This document shows positions 1-7,249 of a DNA stretch of 45,834 nucleotides, piece by piece. The first letter of the stretch is position 1; each line of letters starts with the position of its first letter. Under the pieces are notes generated by a model, which worked only from the letters and a program-made list of their open reading frames with translations, ran no database searches and was not told the DNA's origin. Origin of the DNA: Phycisphaerales bacterium (GTDB lineage: Bacteria; Planctomycetota; Phycisphaerae; Phycisphaerales; UBA1924); the NCBI GenBank assembly GCA_022843045.1, contig JALHOJ010000025.1, forward strand, positions 1-45,834, written 5' to 3'. The position numbers were made by a program, and so were the translations under genes.

Positions 1-76
1 TGACGGCGAAGACCAATCCATCCGCAGCTACGCCTGGGGCCTGGACCTCAGCGGCAGATCGGGGGGCGAGCAAGGC
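1..76 (+). repeat. RHS core 3' fragment, copy A (cut by window edge)
   Basis: This stretch matches the RHS core segments at 1222-1297 and 2794-2869 almost base for base, starting at the first base of the window. By homology its codons start at position 2 and read DGEDQSIRSYAWGLDLSG. The match stops abruptly at GAGCAAGGCG, after which the sequence is unrelated to the other copies. The rest of the RHS gene presumably lies upstream, outside the window. Confidence 0.75.
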
Positions 77-482
77 GACCGATGCGCTTCGTGCCAGAAA
101 CGTACAAATCGATTTGATCTTTACCATGGACCCTGTGCCACACACAGCACCCTTCGCAATGCCTGGCTCTTTTGCGTTCAACTGGCGCGACAATGTCGGG
201 GAATGGATCAACTATTATCAACAAGATCACTCAGTGCCAACAGGTCTTCTTGTGCCGTGGCAGTATTGGGGACACAGAGTCAATGGAGCTTTCAATCAGT
301 TGCTTGGCGGCGACGACTTCAACAAATCAAGGCTTTCCGTCTACGCTCCGACGCAGTCAGATGAATTCCATCGTCGTCGAGCACATTATTACCTTCCCGT
401 GCAAGAGCAAGTAGTAGAATCTTTGGCCCAGTCTATTGCGGACGTGCCAACAAGCAGAGATGAATGGAAGTGGCAAAAGTGA
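77..482 (+). pseudogene. 3' remnant of an alpha/beta-hydrolase (lipase-like) RHS toxin tip
   Basis: The frame is open from the start of the window (positions 3, 6, 9...) but reads a different frame from the RHS core copy before it, so the two are not one protein. Toxin-like sequence starts at about 77. FTMDPV (Asp codon 129-131) looks like the catalytic Asp turn of an alpha/beta hydrolase, NWRDNVGEWINYYQ follows, and RAHYYLP (His codon 384-386) is the likely catalytic His. The nucleophile elbow GxSxG, which would precede the Asp, is missing. The intact tip at 1663-2310 has the same order of motifs and a similar end (DEWKWQK against NEWNWNR). I infer a displaced, inactive toxin tip left by recombination. 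The base composition is AT-richer than the RHS core. Confidence 0.6.
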
Positions 483-883
483 AAAGCACTATCAAAAAAA
501 TTGTTTTGATTATTGTTCTGATGCATTCTATGTTTTGCTTTGCTTCATGTGCACGCACTTGTTATCAAATCGAGGTAAAGATGCCTAATGGCGACAATCC
601 GCCGCCGCAGGCGTCTGTGCAACTTCATCGTGTCGGATATACTGTGCCTCCTCGAGTCCTTTCGACCGCATATTTCAACGACGAAGGAGTAGCAACTTTG
701 TCCGTTCGTCAAAACGATGCATTTCATCCGATGTTACACGGCATAACGGAAATGCCCATTCCGCTTTCGAAAGCTTGGCCCACATCGCGGCGGCCAAGCA
801 ATCGTGAGCCCAAGTGGGTGAATGTAGGCACGAGTTCTTATGATCTTGCAATGGCGCGGTGTTCGGTTACGCCATGCAAATAA
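464..883 (+). CDS. Small lipoprotein, candidate immunity protein for the first RHS lipase tip
   Basis: The 139-residue product has a positively charged start, a hydrophobic stretch IVLIIVLMHSMFCFA and a lipobox-like FASC, so it is probably exported and lipidated. The first codons overlap the end of the toxin remnant; an alternative GTG start at 479 overlaps the toxin stop as GTGA. A small lipoprotein gene overlapping a hydrolase tip is repeated at 2288-2671, which supports an immunity role: lipase toxins that act on envelope lipids are commonly neutralised by periplasmic or lipoprotein partners. The gene is AT-rich compared with the rest of the window. The mature sequence belongs to no family I recognise. 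The immunity role is inferred from position only. Confidence 0.6.
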   Translation: MEVAKVKSTIKKIVLIIVLMHSMFCFASCARTCYQIEVKMPNGDNPPPQASVQLHRVGYTVPPRVLSTAYFNDEGVATLSVRQNDAFHPMLHGITEMPIPLSKAWPTSRRPSNREPKWVNVGTSSYDLAMARCSVTPCK

Positions 884-1039
884 CTTGCATGTCCGGTGTT
901 GGATCGACTAGCTTGTATGTCATGCTGGTAGGTGCCCAATGCCCCATCGGCGGTTCGAACTTCTTCTCGCAGGCTACCAATACCTATAATGAAGCCGACG
1001 AGCCATTCGAACGGAAGCGATCCGGCCACCGTCGATTTC

Positions 1040-1223
1040 ATCCTCAAGCCACGCGAGTCATGACCAAGCTCCGCATGCCTGCGACCTCGACGGCCCCGGC
1101 GGGGTCCAGCCGCTCATGTCCAACGTCGACCACGGCGGGGGCGGAACGTGGGTGCTGGATGCGACGTACAAGTACCTGTGGGACGGCTGGAACCCAATTG
1201 CAAAGGTGGGCGATGGAAGTTGA
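1040..1223 (+). pseudogene. Upstream piece of RHS core copy B, frame-separated from the rest
   Basis: In the frame with codons at 1083, 1086 and so on the sequence reads DLDGPGGVQPLMSNVDHG, then LDATYKYLWDGWNPIAKV, a typical RHS repeat ending (YLWDGWN.IA). This frame stops at TGA 1221-1223, while the continuation of the RHS core, EVDGEDQPIRNHAWGLDLSG, is in the next frame from the ATG at 1213. A single base change in GGTGGGCGATGG would join them. The left boundary near 1040 is approximate; 884-1040 holds nothing I can assign. Confidence 0.5.
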
Positions 1224-2310
1224 CGGCGAAGACCAACCCATCCGCAACCACGCCTGGGGCCTGGACCTCAGCGGCAGATCGGGGGGCAAGCAAGGCGCGG
1301 GCGGCGTGGGCGGCCTGTGCTTCGAGACCGAGCACGCCACCAACGTCACCTACCACGCCTCCTTCGACTCCAACGGTAACCTGACCAGCCTCCGCAACCC
1401 CGTGGGCGGCACCGGGGCCCGCTACGAATACGGCCCGTTCGGCGAATCCCTCACCGCCCGCGATGCCCTCGCCGGCACCAATCCGTTCCGGTTCAGCACG
1501 AAGTACACGGACGCGGAGACGGGACTGGTTTATTACGGGTACCGGTACTACAACGCGAGTTTGGGGAGGTGGTTGAGTAGGGATCCGATTGGTGAGACTG
1601 ATGGGCCAAGTCTGTACGCAATTGTCGGAAACACAGCAACGGCGGGTGTCGATGCCCTTGGGCTAAAGAAGTATGTCATGCTAGTAAGCGGCGCGGGAGA
1701 ACAGTCCGCTCTCCCTCTCAGCGACAATATATTGCAACAGGCGATTGAGCAAGTCGCCCTGAACGCAGTAGATGGCGATCACACTCGATACAAATTAGTA
1801 TCATTGACCAAACCGTATTCCGAACTACGTCGGTGGTTTGATGAACTCAAGACTCAAGATGAACAATGTAAGTATCCGACCGTGGCATTGATTGGATTCA
1901 GCTATGGTGGACATGCGGTCAATAACGCCGCGTGGAGTGCGGGTCTGTTTGATCGAAATATGCTCATCGACCTGGTCATCACCATCGATCCTGTCGGCAA
2001 TCTAGGACAAAGATCGACCTCTCGCAATAGAAATGTATCACGTCACGTGAGTGGATATCAACGAGTTGATGGCCTGCCGTCCTTCTGGGGCATGTCTGCG
2101 TCCGGCGCAGACATAAACAAGCAGTACAACGAGAGCGCGTTTAAACAATTCGTTGAGCCAATAAGCAAGGGAAGCACCCAAACGGAGACTCCGCTTCAAG
2201 CGGCACGGGCGAGAGCGCACGTGAAGATGCCAGAAATAATGTTGGAAACGGTGGACAAAGAGCTCAAATCATTATCGGAGGTGCGAAATGAATGGAACTG
2301 GAATCGGTAG
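1213..2310 (+). CDS. RHS core C-terminus with lipase-like (alpha/beta-hydrolase) toxin tip
   Basis: The product has about 365 residues from the ATG at 1213; the frame is open back to 859, but the RHS sequence before 1213 is in another frame. Residues 1-150 are the end of an RHS core: WGLDLSG, YEYGPFGE, then the conserved YGYRYYNASLGRWLSRDPIGE-type terminus and DALGL, where tips are cleaved or exchanged in RHS proteins. From about residue 151 the tip begins. It has a nucleophile elbow GFSYGG (Ser codon 1900-1902), ITIDPVG (Asp codon 1987-1989) and ARAHVKMP (His codon 2218-2220), a complete catalytic triad layout. I infer a lipase or esterase toxin. The tip is AT-richer than the core, as expected of an exchanged cassette. 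Whether it is translated is uncertain, since the upstream RHS part is out of frame and no export gene is seen. The next gene overlaps its 3' end. Confidence 0.7.
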   Translation: MEVDGEDQPIRNHAWGLDLSGRSGGKQGAGGVGGLCFETEHATNVTYHASFDSNGNLTSLRNPVGGTGARYEYGPFGESLTARDALAGTNPFRFSTKYTDAETGLVYYGYRYYNASLGRWLSRDPIGETDGPSLYAIVGNTATAGVDALGLKKYVMLVSGAGEQSALPLSDNILQQAIEQVALNAVDGDHTRYKLVSLTKPYSELRRWFDELKTQDEQCKYPTVALIGFSYGGHAVNNAAWSAGLFDRNMLIDLVITIDPVGNLGQRSTSRNRNVSRHVSGYQRVDGLPSFWGMSASGADINKQYNESAFKQFVEPISKGSTQTETPLQAARARAHVKMPEIMLETVDKELKSLSEVRNEWNWNR

Positions 2311-2671
2311 TCTTATTATTTGTTTCACCGGCTTATTGGGAGGCTGTGCAAGCTATACATACAATGTCGATGTTGTCGCAGACGATAAGACAGCGATTGT
2401 TCCCACTGAAGTAGTACTCACATACCTTCATATTGGCCTAGGTGCTCACGGGCAGCGTGTAATGCTAGACCAAGATATGCGAGCGACAGTGCATCAGATT
2501 CGGAGCGGAAGTTATTCCGTAGGTCTATCACACAATCGCTTCTACACCTGTCGTTCTGGTACATTTCGTTGCGACGGTTCGACACGCCAGAAAGTGCGTG
2601 TCCAGATGTGCGAGCTCGGCGACGGCGATGCTACTGCGTTCTTTGATGTCACGCTTACAATCGTTAAGTGA
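2288..2671 (+). CDS. Small lipoprotein, candidate immunity protein for the second RHS lipase tip
   Basis: The 127-residue product starts with a hydrophobic segment and lipobox LLGGC (Cys at about residue 19), so a short signal peptide and lipidation are expected. GGAGG six bases before the ATG at 2288 fixes the start, inside the last codons of the toxin, a 23-base overlap that implies coupled translation. The mature part looks beta-rich, with Cys-containing motifs FYTCRSGTFRC and VQMCELG; no family is recognised. Position and lipoprotein nature repeat the arrangement at 464-883. The junction bases ATGAATGGAA(C/G)TGG are shared by both cassettes. The likely role is to protect the envelope against the adjacent hydrolase; this is inference. 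Confidence 0.65.
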   Translation: MNGTGIGSLIICFTGLLGGCASYTYNVDVVADDKTAIVPTEVVLTYLHIGLGAHGQRVMLDQDMRATVHQIRSGSYSVGLSHNRFYTCRSGTFRCDGSTRQKVRVQMCELGDGDATAFFDVTLTIVK

Positions 2672-2776
2672 CATCGGCAATTTGCTACATGATAGCAATA
2701 GCAACATAATAAGATAGTCGTGCATATTCGAAGCGATGCACAAGAGTGTGGGTCGTAACTGCAACCTCTTGACAGA

Positions 2777-3045
2777 GGTGGGCGATGGAAATCGACGGCG
2801 AAGACCAACCCATCCGCAGCTATGCCTGGGGCCTGGACCTCAGCGGCAGATCGGGGGGCGAGCAAGGCGCGGGCGGCGTGGGCGGCCTGTGCTTCGAGAC
2901 CGAGCACGCCACCAACGTCACCTACCACGCCTCCTTCGACTCCAACGGCAACCTGACCAGCCTGCGTAACCCCGTGGGCGGCACCGGTGCCCGCTCCGAA
3001 TGCGGCCCCTTCGTCGAATCCCTCACCGCTCGCCCGCGCCTATAA
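2777..3045 (+). pseudogene. RHS core fragment, copy C, without a toxin tip
   Basis: Positions 2777-3036 align with 1205-1462 at roughly 94 percent by eye. The ATG at 2785 opens MEIDGEDQPIRSYAWGLDL, the frame runs to TAA 3043-3045, and the same out-of-frame upstream bases (GGTGGGCGATGG) are present as in copy B. The conserved YEYGPFGE has decayed to SECGPFVE, and the highly conserved RYYNASLGRWLSRDP end and any tip are missing. The fragment ends seven bases before the next gene. It is a dead recombination remnant, with AT-rich non-coding sequence at 2672-2776 on its left. Confidence 0.75.
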
Positions 3046-3051
3046 GTTCGC

Positions 3052-3447
3052 GTGATTCTCTACGCTGCTGCCGATCTCATCTGGGCCACCAAGATCAAGG
3101 CCACCGCCGAGGCCCTGGGCCTGGCTGCTCGCCCCGTGCGGACGCTGGAGATGCTGCACGCCCGGCTGGCTGACTGCCCGGAGGCAAAGAGCCTGATGGT
3201 CGATCTGGACAAGGGCGAGGAGGGGCTGGCGCTGATCGCCGCGTTGCGGGCGCATGAGGCGGCGCATCAGGCAACTGTTCAGGCTACGGGTCAGGGTCGG
3301 CGGCTGCGGGTGCTGGCGTGGGGGCCGCACGTGGCGAAGGACCTCTTGCAGGCGGCGCGGGACGCGGGGGCGGATGATGTGCTGACGCGTGGGGCGCTGG
3401 AACACAACATGGAAGAGGTGTTGGTGAAGTTGGCGGGGAGGGCGTAG
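3052..3447 (+). CDS. Small receiver-like (CheY-like fold) protein
   Basis: The product has 131 residues with a GTG start at 3052. The layout resembles a response-regulator receiver domain: beta strand MILYAAADLIWATKI, a strand ending in LMVDLD where the phospho-acceptor Asp would sit, VLAWGPHVAKDLL, and GADDVLTRGALEHNM where a receiver normally has its Lys loop. The acidic pair after the first strand and the conserved Lys are not evident, so this may be a non-phosphorylated pseudo-receiver. There is no DNA-binding or output domain. The gene lies just after RHS copy C but has the GC-rich codon use of the host. It converges with the gene at 3494. Confidence 0.5.
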   Translation: MILYAAADLIWATKIKATAEALGLAARPVRTLEMLHARLADCPEAKSLMVDLDKGEEGLALIAALRAHEAAHQATVQATGQGRRLRVLAWGPHVAKDLLQAARDAGADDVLTRGALEHNMEEVLVKLAGRA

Positions 3448-3493
3448 CGACAAGCGGCCCAAGCCACCAGCGATGAAGACTCGTGGCGCTGAT

Positions 3494-3853
3494 CTATGAG
3501 TTCGCCCATAGGTCCCGGATCAGCAATGCGGAAACGACGGAAATGAACACGATCGCCGTCAACACCAACTCCCTTGGCCACAACGAGCCCCGAGCGAAAC
3601 TAATCGCGGCAATACCGAAGATGATCGTGAATGGCAATCCGACGATCAATGCCATGAGGAAGGACAGAGGACCCGAATCAGTCAGAGCGATAATCGAGAC
3701 GGCCATGCAAGCTACGGACACAATCCCGCTCACCGTCGCCAGCACAGGCCTCGGTCGCGTGGGCGGCGGTCGGTGTCGGACATGAACGCGCCCGCACTCC
3801 GGGCACACGCTGCCGTTCAATCCCGCTTGGCTGTAGTCGCACGTGTCGCCCAC
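3494..3853 (-). CDS. Small membrane protein with a degenerate zinc ribbon
   Basis: The 119-residue product starts with GTG preceded by GAGG. The N-terminus carries CDYSQ..(9)..CPECG, three of the four Cys expected of the short zinc ribbon often found at the start of planctomycete membrane proteins (the full version is seen in the protein at 40576). Two or three hydrophobic helices follow (VSGIVSVACMAVSIIAL, FLMALIVGLPFTIIFGIAAI and VLTAIVFISVVSALLI). The function is unknown. It starts 12 bases after the SHOCT gene and is probably cotranscribed with it. Confidence 0.6.
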   Translation of the reverse strand: MGDTCDYSQAGLNGSVCPECGRVHVRHRPPPTRPRPVLATVSGIVSVACMAVSIIALTDSGPLSFLMALIVGLPFTIIFGIAAISFARGSLWPRELVLTAIVFISVVSALLIRDLWANS

Positions 3854-3865
3854 GACGAACCTCGC

Positions 3866-4150
3866 TCACTTCGCAGCCTTCTTCGCCGGTGCCTGCTTCA
3901 TCGCTGCCTTGGTCTTCTCCACCACTTTCCGCCTCGCCGCTTCGTATTCCTCCTGCGTCATCTCGCCGCGGTCGCGCATTTGCTTGAGGGCGTCGAAGAG
4001 GCCAACGTCGGCCGAGGCGTCGTCCTTCGCGAGCAGGCGTTTGCGCAGGAGCATGACCACCACGCCGCCGGCGATCACGAGAGCGATGAGCACGCCCACC
4101 AACACGATCACGTGTGTCGATGCCGAACTGTCGCGGGCGAGGGTGAACAT
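3866..4150 (-). CDS. Single-TM protein with a SHOCT-like C-terminal motif
   Basis: The 94-residue product begins at the ATG at 4150 (MFTLARDSS). One transmembrane helix, HVIVLVGVLIALVIAGGVVVMLL, is followed by a basic stop-transfer segment. The C-terminus FDALKQMRDRGEMTQEEYEAA matches the short SHOCT pattern (L..L...G.IT..EYE..K), a helix pair usually found at the ends of membrane proteins and thought to mediate interactions. It ends in a Lys/Ala-rich tail. An upstream-extended frame reaches 4333 but adds only low-complexity sequence, so I prefer the start next to the helix. It is likely the first gene of a pair with 3494-3853. Confidence 0.6.
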   Translation of the reverse strand: MFTLARDSSASTHVIVLVGVLIALVIAGGVVVMLLRKRLLAKDDASADVGLFDALKQMRDRGEMTQEEYEAARRKVVEKTKAAMKQAPAKKAAK

Positions 4151-4461
4151 CTGGGAGCGTATTGCGCGAAGGAGTGCGGGGATTGGTGGCCGACAGTGTG
4201 GAGAAGTGGGCGGATCGAGATGGAGGGCGGAAGTGGCGGGTGCGTGCACGGATTGAACGGGAACTTTCCTTCGCCCCTGCCGGGGCTCTGCGATTTGAAA
4301 CTCCTCGCCTCCACGGGTTGCGCTTCGCTTCACCCGTGGCTACAGCCCGGCGGCCCTTCGGGCCGCGTGCGTGCAGCGTCGCAAGGCGAAACGCGCGTGA
4401 TTCGCATCGCTCGATTTTCGCTTTGCTGCTTTTCGCTTTTCGCTTTGCGCTTCGCGACCCG
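4151..4461. other. Gene-free stretch with hairpins and a short tandem repeat
   Basis: No credible gene is seen. A hairpin pairs CCACGGGT (4311-4318) with ACCCGTGG (4332-4339), a compact hairpin GCGGCCC-TTC-GGGCCGC lies at 4350-4366, and an irregular repeat of TTCGCTTT units fills 4410-4456, just past the stop of the minus-strand gene at 4462. The compact hairpin could end transcription of that gene but has no T run. The CACCCGTGG hairpin resembles the one at 41183-41205. Confidence 0.5.
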
Positions 4462-5238
4462 CTACCCCGCGATTCCCCGCCGGCGCTTCGCCGCGAACGC
4501 CCCCACCATCGCCAGCCCCACCGCTCCGGCCCACGCCGCGCTGGTCATGGGGACCATCACGAGCGTCGCGATCGTCGGTCCGCCCGTGTCGGTGAACGTC
4601 ATGAGGTGGCCGTTGGGCGAGAGCGTGAAGCTCAGGGCCATGTTCATCGTGTAGAGCGATGCCAGGCTGGTTTGCGATGTGCCGAAGCCGGAGAGGCCGT
4701 CGAAGAGCGTCGTGCCGGTGGTCGTGCTGGTGCGCGTCCGAGCGATGGTCACGTCCGACACTGCTCCGCCGTCGGTGCGGGTGCGCGTCCATGATGCGGT
4801 CTGACCCGCGCCCCCAAACTGCACGTTGGTGTAGCTCGCGAAGCTGTTGAAGCTGGCTTCATTGCCCACAAACTGCGGCCCGATCGCGAACGATTGTGAC
4901 AGGTTGATCGTGAAGCTGATTTCGTGCGTGGCGCACGTGACCACGCGAAGTTCCTGCCAAGCGAGGTCCATCGCCTGCTCGATGACGCCGCCGCCAAGGT
5001 CTCGCACGGTGCTGCGGGCTCGCACGATGCCCGAGATGTCGAGGTTCTCGGCGCTCGCGCTGAAGGGCGTGAGTGTGGTGGCAAAGGCTCCGCCCGCGCC
5101 CGGCGAGAGGACCGCCCCGCTGCCGGTCGGCCCCATCGATGCGAAGCCGGTGACGCTCACCACCGCTGCATCCGCCGCGCCCGCAACACCGACCGCCCCC
5201 ACCAACGCAGCCACGCTCTGCTTCCACGCACCACGCAT
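4462..5238 (-). CDS. Secreted protein with exosortase-type (VPxP/PEP-CTERM-like) sorting tail
   Basis: The 258-residue product starts at the ATG at 5238, preceded by AAGGGAG. The signal peptide is WKQSVAALVGAVGVAGAADA. The C-terminus has the three parts of an exosortase signal: the short motif VPMTSAAW, a hydrophobic helix (AGAVGLAMVGAFA) and the basic end AKRRR. The middle is rich in Thr, Ser, Gly and Ala and looks beta-sandwich-like; no enzyme motif is visible. It is probably exported, processed by the exosortase at 16834 and displayed or released with exopolysaccharide. The motif deviates from the VPLP of its two neighbours, and the body is not obviously similar to them. Confidence 0.7.
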   Translation of the reverse strand: MRGAWKQSVAALVGAVGVAGAADAAVVSVTGFASMGPTGSGAVLSPGAGGAFATTLTPFSASAENLDISGIVRARSTVRDLGGGVIEQAMDLAWQELRVVTCATHEISFTINLSQSFAIGPQFVGNEASFNSFASYTNVQFGGAGQTASWTRTRTDGGAVSDVTIARTRTSTTTGTTLFDGLSGFGTSQTSLASLYTMNMALSFTLSPNGHLMTFTDTGGPTIATLVMVPMTSAAWAGAVGLAMVGAFAAKRRRGIAG

Positions 5239-5317
5239 ACCGCCACTCCCTTCGCCGCCCACCCGCGGCGTGCTTCGCCGCGACGGGGGGGACGGGGGGA
5301 AGGTCCCAAATGAATAA

Positions 5318-5342
5318 CGCGCCGGCCAACGGGCCCGGCGCG
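5318..5342 (-). terminator. Probable terminator of the gene at 5381
   Basis: CGCGCCGG (5318-5325) pairs with CCGGCGCG (5335-5342) around a nine-base loop, about 40 bases after the stop of the minus-strand gene. On that strand it is followed by the mildly T-rich TTATTCATTT. Confidence 0.5.
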
Positions 5343-5380
5343 CTTCCTCTGAATTCAGTTTGCACCTGGCTGTCCAGCCG

Positions 5381-6139
5381 TCACACGCCTTGCAGTCGGC
5401 GCCGGCGGACCACTCCGGCGACGCCCGCGAGGGCCAAGCCGCCCAGACCCGCCCACGCCGCACTGGGCAGGGGGACGAGCACCAGCATCGCCTGATCGAC
5501 CGCGCCATCGGGCAGATGCACGCTCACGACGCTGCCCGCCGCGTTCAGGGTGAAGACGTACGTGGCGACCATGCGGTAGACGCCGCTCACAGCCACCTGC
5601 GACGTGACGCCTTGGCCGCGGCTGATCACCGGCTGGCCCGCGCCGCTCGACAAGACTTGGTTGGGGTTGAAGGCGATGCGCGGGAGCTGGGTGCTCTCGT
5701 GGATCGAGTCGCGATAGCCCGTGGCCAGCTGCCCGGCGGAGCCAAAGCTCACGAAGCCGTTCATGCCGTGCGAAGTCGTGGCCATGCCGGCAACCATGCC
5801 GTCCACAACGAAGTCCTGCACGATATCGACGGTCACCTGGCGATTGCCGATGCCGCTCGCGCTGAAGACGAAGTTGCTGAGGCGGAGCTCGAGGCACTGC
5901 TGGCCGTTGGTCGAGCAGACGTTGCTGAACTGGACGGTGCCCGAGACAAAGTCGTTGCCACTGCCCGAGGAGAAAGTCTGCTGGCCAGCCTGTCCCACGC
6001 CCAGGGGGCCGGCGGAACCGAAGGTGGGCACGTTGTGGACGCCTGAGATGGTAATCTGGGCCGCGCGAACAACGGAAGCAGATGCCAAGGCGGCAAGCAC
6101 CGCAGAGCCAACAACAAGATGCTTCGCGATTGTCTTCAT
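5381..6139 (-). CDS. Secreted protein with VPLP-type exosortase sorting tail (paralogue 1)
   Basis: The 252-residue product starts at MKTIAKHL, 6139. It has a signal peptide (VVGSAVLAALASASVVRAA), then a Gly/Ser/Val-rich beta body, and ends VPLPSAAWAGLGGLALAGVA followed by the basic RRRR. It is a clear paralogue of 6456-7184: both share LSSGAG, a TY.FT.NA.G segment, the F/HLPD motif and the same tail, with similar length. Two Cys (CSTNGQQC) are specific to this copy. The role is unknown; the architecture says exported and handled by an exosortase. It has its own promoter (6223-6196) and terminator, so it is separately transcribed. Confidence 0.75.
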   Translation of the reverse strand: MKTIAKHLVVGSAVLAALASASVVRAAQITISGVHNVPTFGSAGPLGVGQAGQQTFSSGSGNDFVSGTVQFSNVCSTNGQQCLELRLSNFVFSASGIGNRQVTVDIVQDFVVDGMVAGMATTSHGMNGFVSFGSAGQLATGYRDSIHESTQLPRIAFNPNQVLSSGAGQPVISRGQGVTSQVAVSGVYRMVATYVFTLNAAGSVVSVHLPDGAVDQAMLVLVPLPSAAWAGLGGLALAGVAGVVRRRRLQGV

Positions 6140-6195
6140 GTACTCACACCCACTCGACTTACCGCTCGGACCAGCGGCCGCTACCACCCTTATAG

Positions 6196-6223
6196 AGCAT
6201 ACAGCCTGCAGCAAGATCGTCAA
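6196..6223 (-). promoter_or_regulatory. Sigma70-like promoter of the gene at 5381
   Basis: Read on the minus strand: TTGACG (6223-6218), 16 bases, TATGCT (6201-6196). It lies about 57 bases before the start codon at 6139. The rest of 6224-6396 shows no gene. Confidence 0.45.
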
Positions 6224-6396
6224 CCAAACCAGTCGCTTTCTTGAATAATCTGGGGAGTTTTGCTATGCCAAACTGCCTGATTTCTGGCAAGCACACGCTT
6301 ACGTGTCGAAGATGCGCAAGCCTGTGCAAACAGGGTGTTTGGAGACGCAACACCCCAAGTTCTCCACTGTTTCAGGGCCGTGAGGCAACACGAGCG

Positions 6397-6429
6397 GAAA
6401 ACAAAACAGCCCCGCGAGGTGCGGGGCTG
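6397..6429 (-). terminator. Intrinsic terminator of the gene at 6456
   Basis: CAGCCCCGC (6407-6415) pairs perfectly with GCGGGGCTG (6421-6429) around a five-base loop. On the minus strand it is followed by TTTTGTTTT (6406-6398). It lies 27 bases after the stop of the gene. Confidence 0.85.
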
Positions 6430-6455
6430 CTTTGAATTATGATGTAAGTTGCAAC

Positions 6456-7184
6456 TTAGGCGCGAGCGAGGTTGCGACGACGGATCGCCGCACCGACGCC
6501 GACCAGAGCCAGACCGCCGAGGCCAGCGAAGGCCGCCGGGGGCAACGGAACGAGGGCAACGAGGGTGTTGTCCACGCCGCTGTCGGGCAGGAAGATGCTG
6601 ACCTCGCCACCGTTCGCGTTGATCGTGAAGGTGTACGTGGTCGCGATGCGCCAGACGCCAGCGCCAACCGCAACGGGCAGCGAAGCCGTGCCGCGGTTGA
6701 TGCCGGTGGTGCCCGCGCCGCTGGACAAGTTGGCCAGGGGGTTGAAGGCGTTGTTGATCACGGTCGGCGCGCCACCAGCGGTGTGCGTGCTGACGGTGCT
6801 GCCCTGAGCCAGCTGGTTCGCGCCGCTGAAGGTCACGGTGCCGTTGAACTGGTGCGAGGCCGTGCCGGCGATCGCGTTGGGATCCAACGCGTAGTCCTGC
6901 ACGATCGCGATCGTGATCGTCTGGTTCGTCGAGCCGGTACCGGTGAAGGTGAAGCCGGTCAGACGAAGTTCGAACGTGTTACCGCTGGGATTGCTCCAAG
7001 CGACGATACCCGAAACGCTGGAGTTCTGGCCCGAGCCAGAGAAGTTCACCGAACCAGCAGTTCCGATGGCCGCGAGGTTGTTCGCGCCGGCGTTGGTGAC
7101 GATTGCACCATTGACCGACACCGAAGCCGCCTGAGCCGCACCAGCCGCGAGGGCCAGCGCCAAAATACCAATAGCCTTCTTCAC
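6456..7184 (-). CDS. Secreted protein with VPLP-type exosortase sorting tail (paralogue 2)
   Basis: The 242-residue product starts at 7184 after the strong ribosome site GGAGGAA. The signal peptide KKAIGILALALAAGAAQA is followed by a Ser/Thr/Asn/Gly-rich beta body without Cys. The tail is VPLPPAAFAGLGG, a hydrophobic helix, then RRRNLARA. It is paralogous to 5381-6139 along most of its length. The strong promoter, ribosome site and terminator suggest an abundant surface protein. It lies directly downstream of the exosortase/polysaccharide operon on the same strand, which supports its being a substrate of that exosortase. The name of the tail class (PEP-CTERM or VPLPA-CTERM) is by resemblance. 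Confidence 0.8.
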   Translation of the reverse strand: MKKAIGILALALAAGAAQAASVSVNGAIVTNAGANNLAAIGTAGSVNFSGSGQNSSVSGIVAWSNPSGNTFELRLTGFTFTGTGSTNQTITIAIVQDYALDPNAIAGTASHQFNGTVTFSGANQLAQGSTVSTHTAGGAPTVINNAFNPLANLSSGAGTTGINRGTASLPVAVGAGVWRIATTYTFTINANGGEVSIFLPDSGVDNTLVALVPLPPAAFAGLGGLALVGVGAAIRRRNLARA

Positions 7185-7249
7185 GTGTATTCCTCCCTAA
7201 AGGGACAAACCTGTGCGCGGTGGCTTCCTCACCACCTCGGCACATCCAG

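Noticed and set aside
859-1212. In-frame upstream extension of the RHS-toxin frame, with a YVMLV stretch echoing the start of the toxin tip
   Set aside because: The RHS sequence before 1213 is in another frame, and the echo is too short to claim a duplicated tip.
6241-6435. 64-codon plus-strand frame between the two tailed paralogues
   Set aside because: It overlaps a promoter region and a terminator, has no ribosome site and looks like non-coding sequence.
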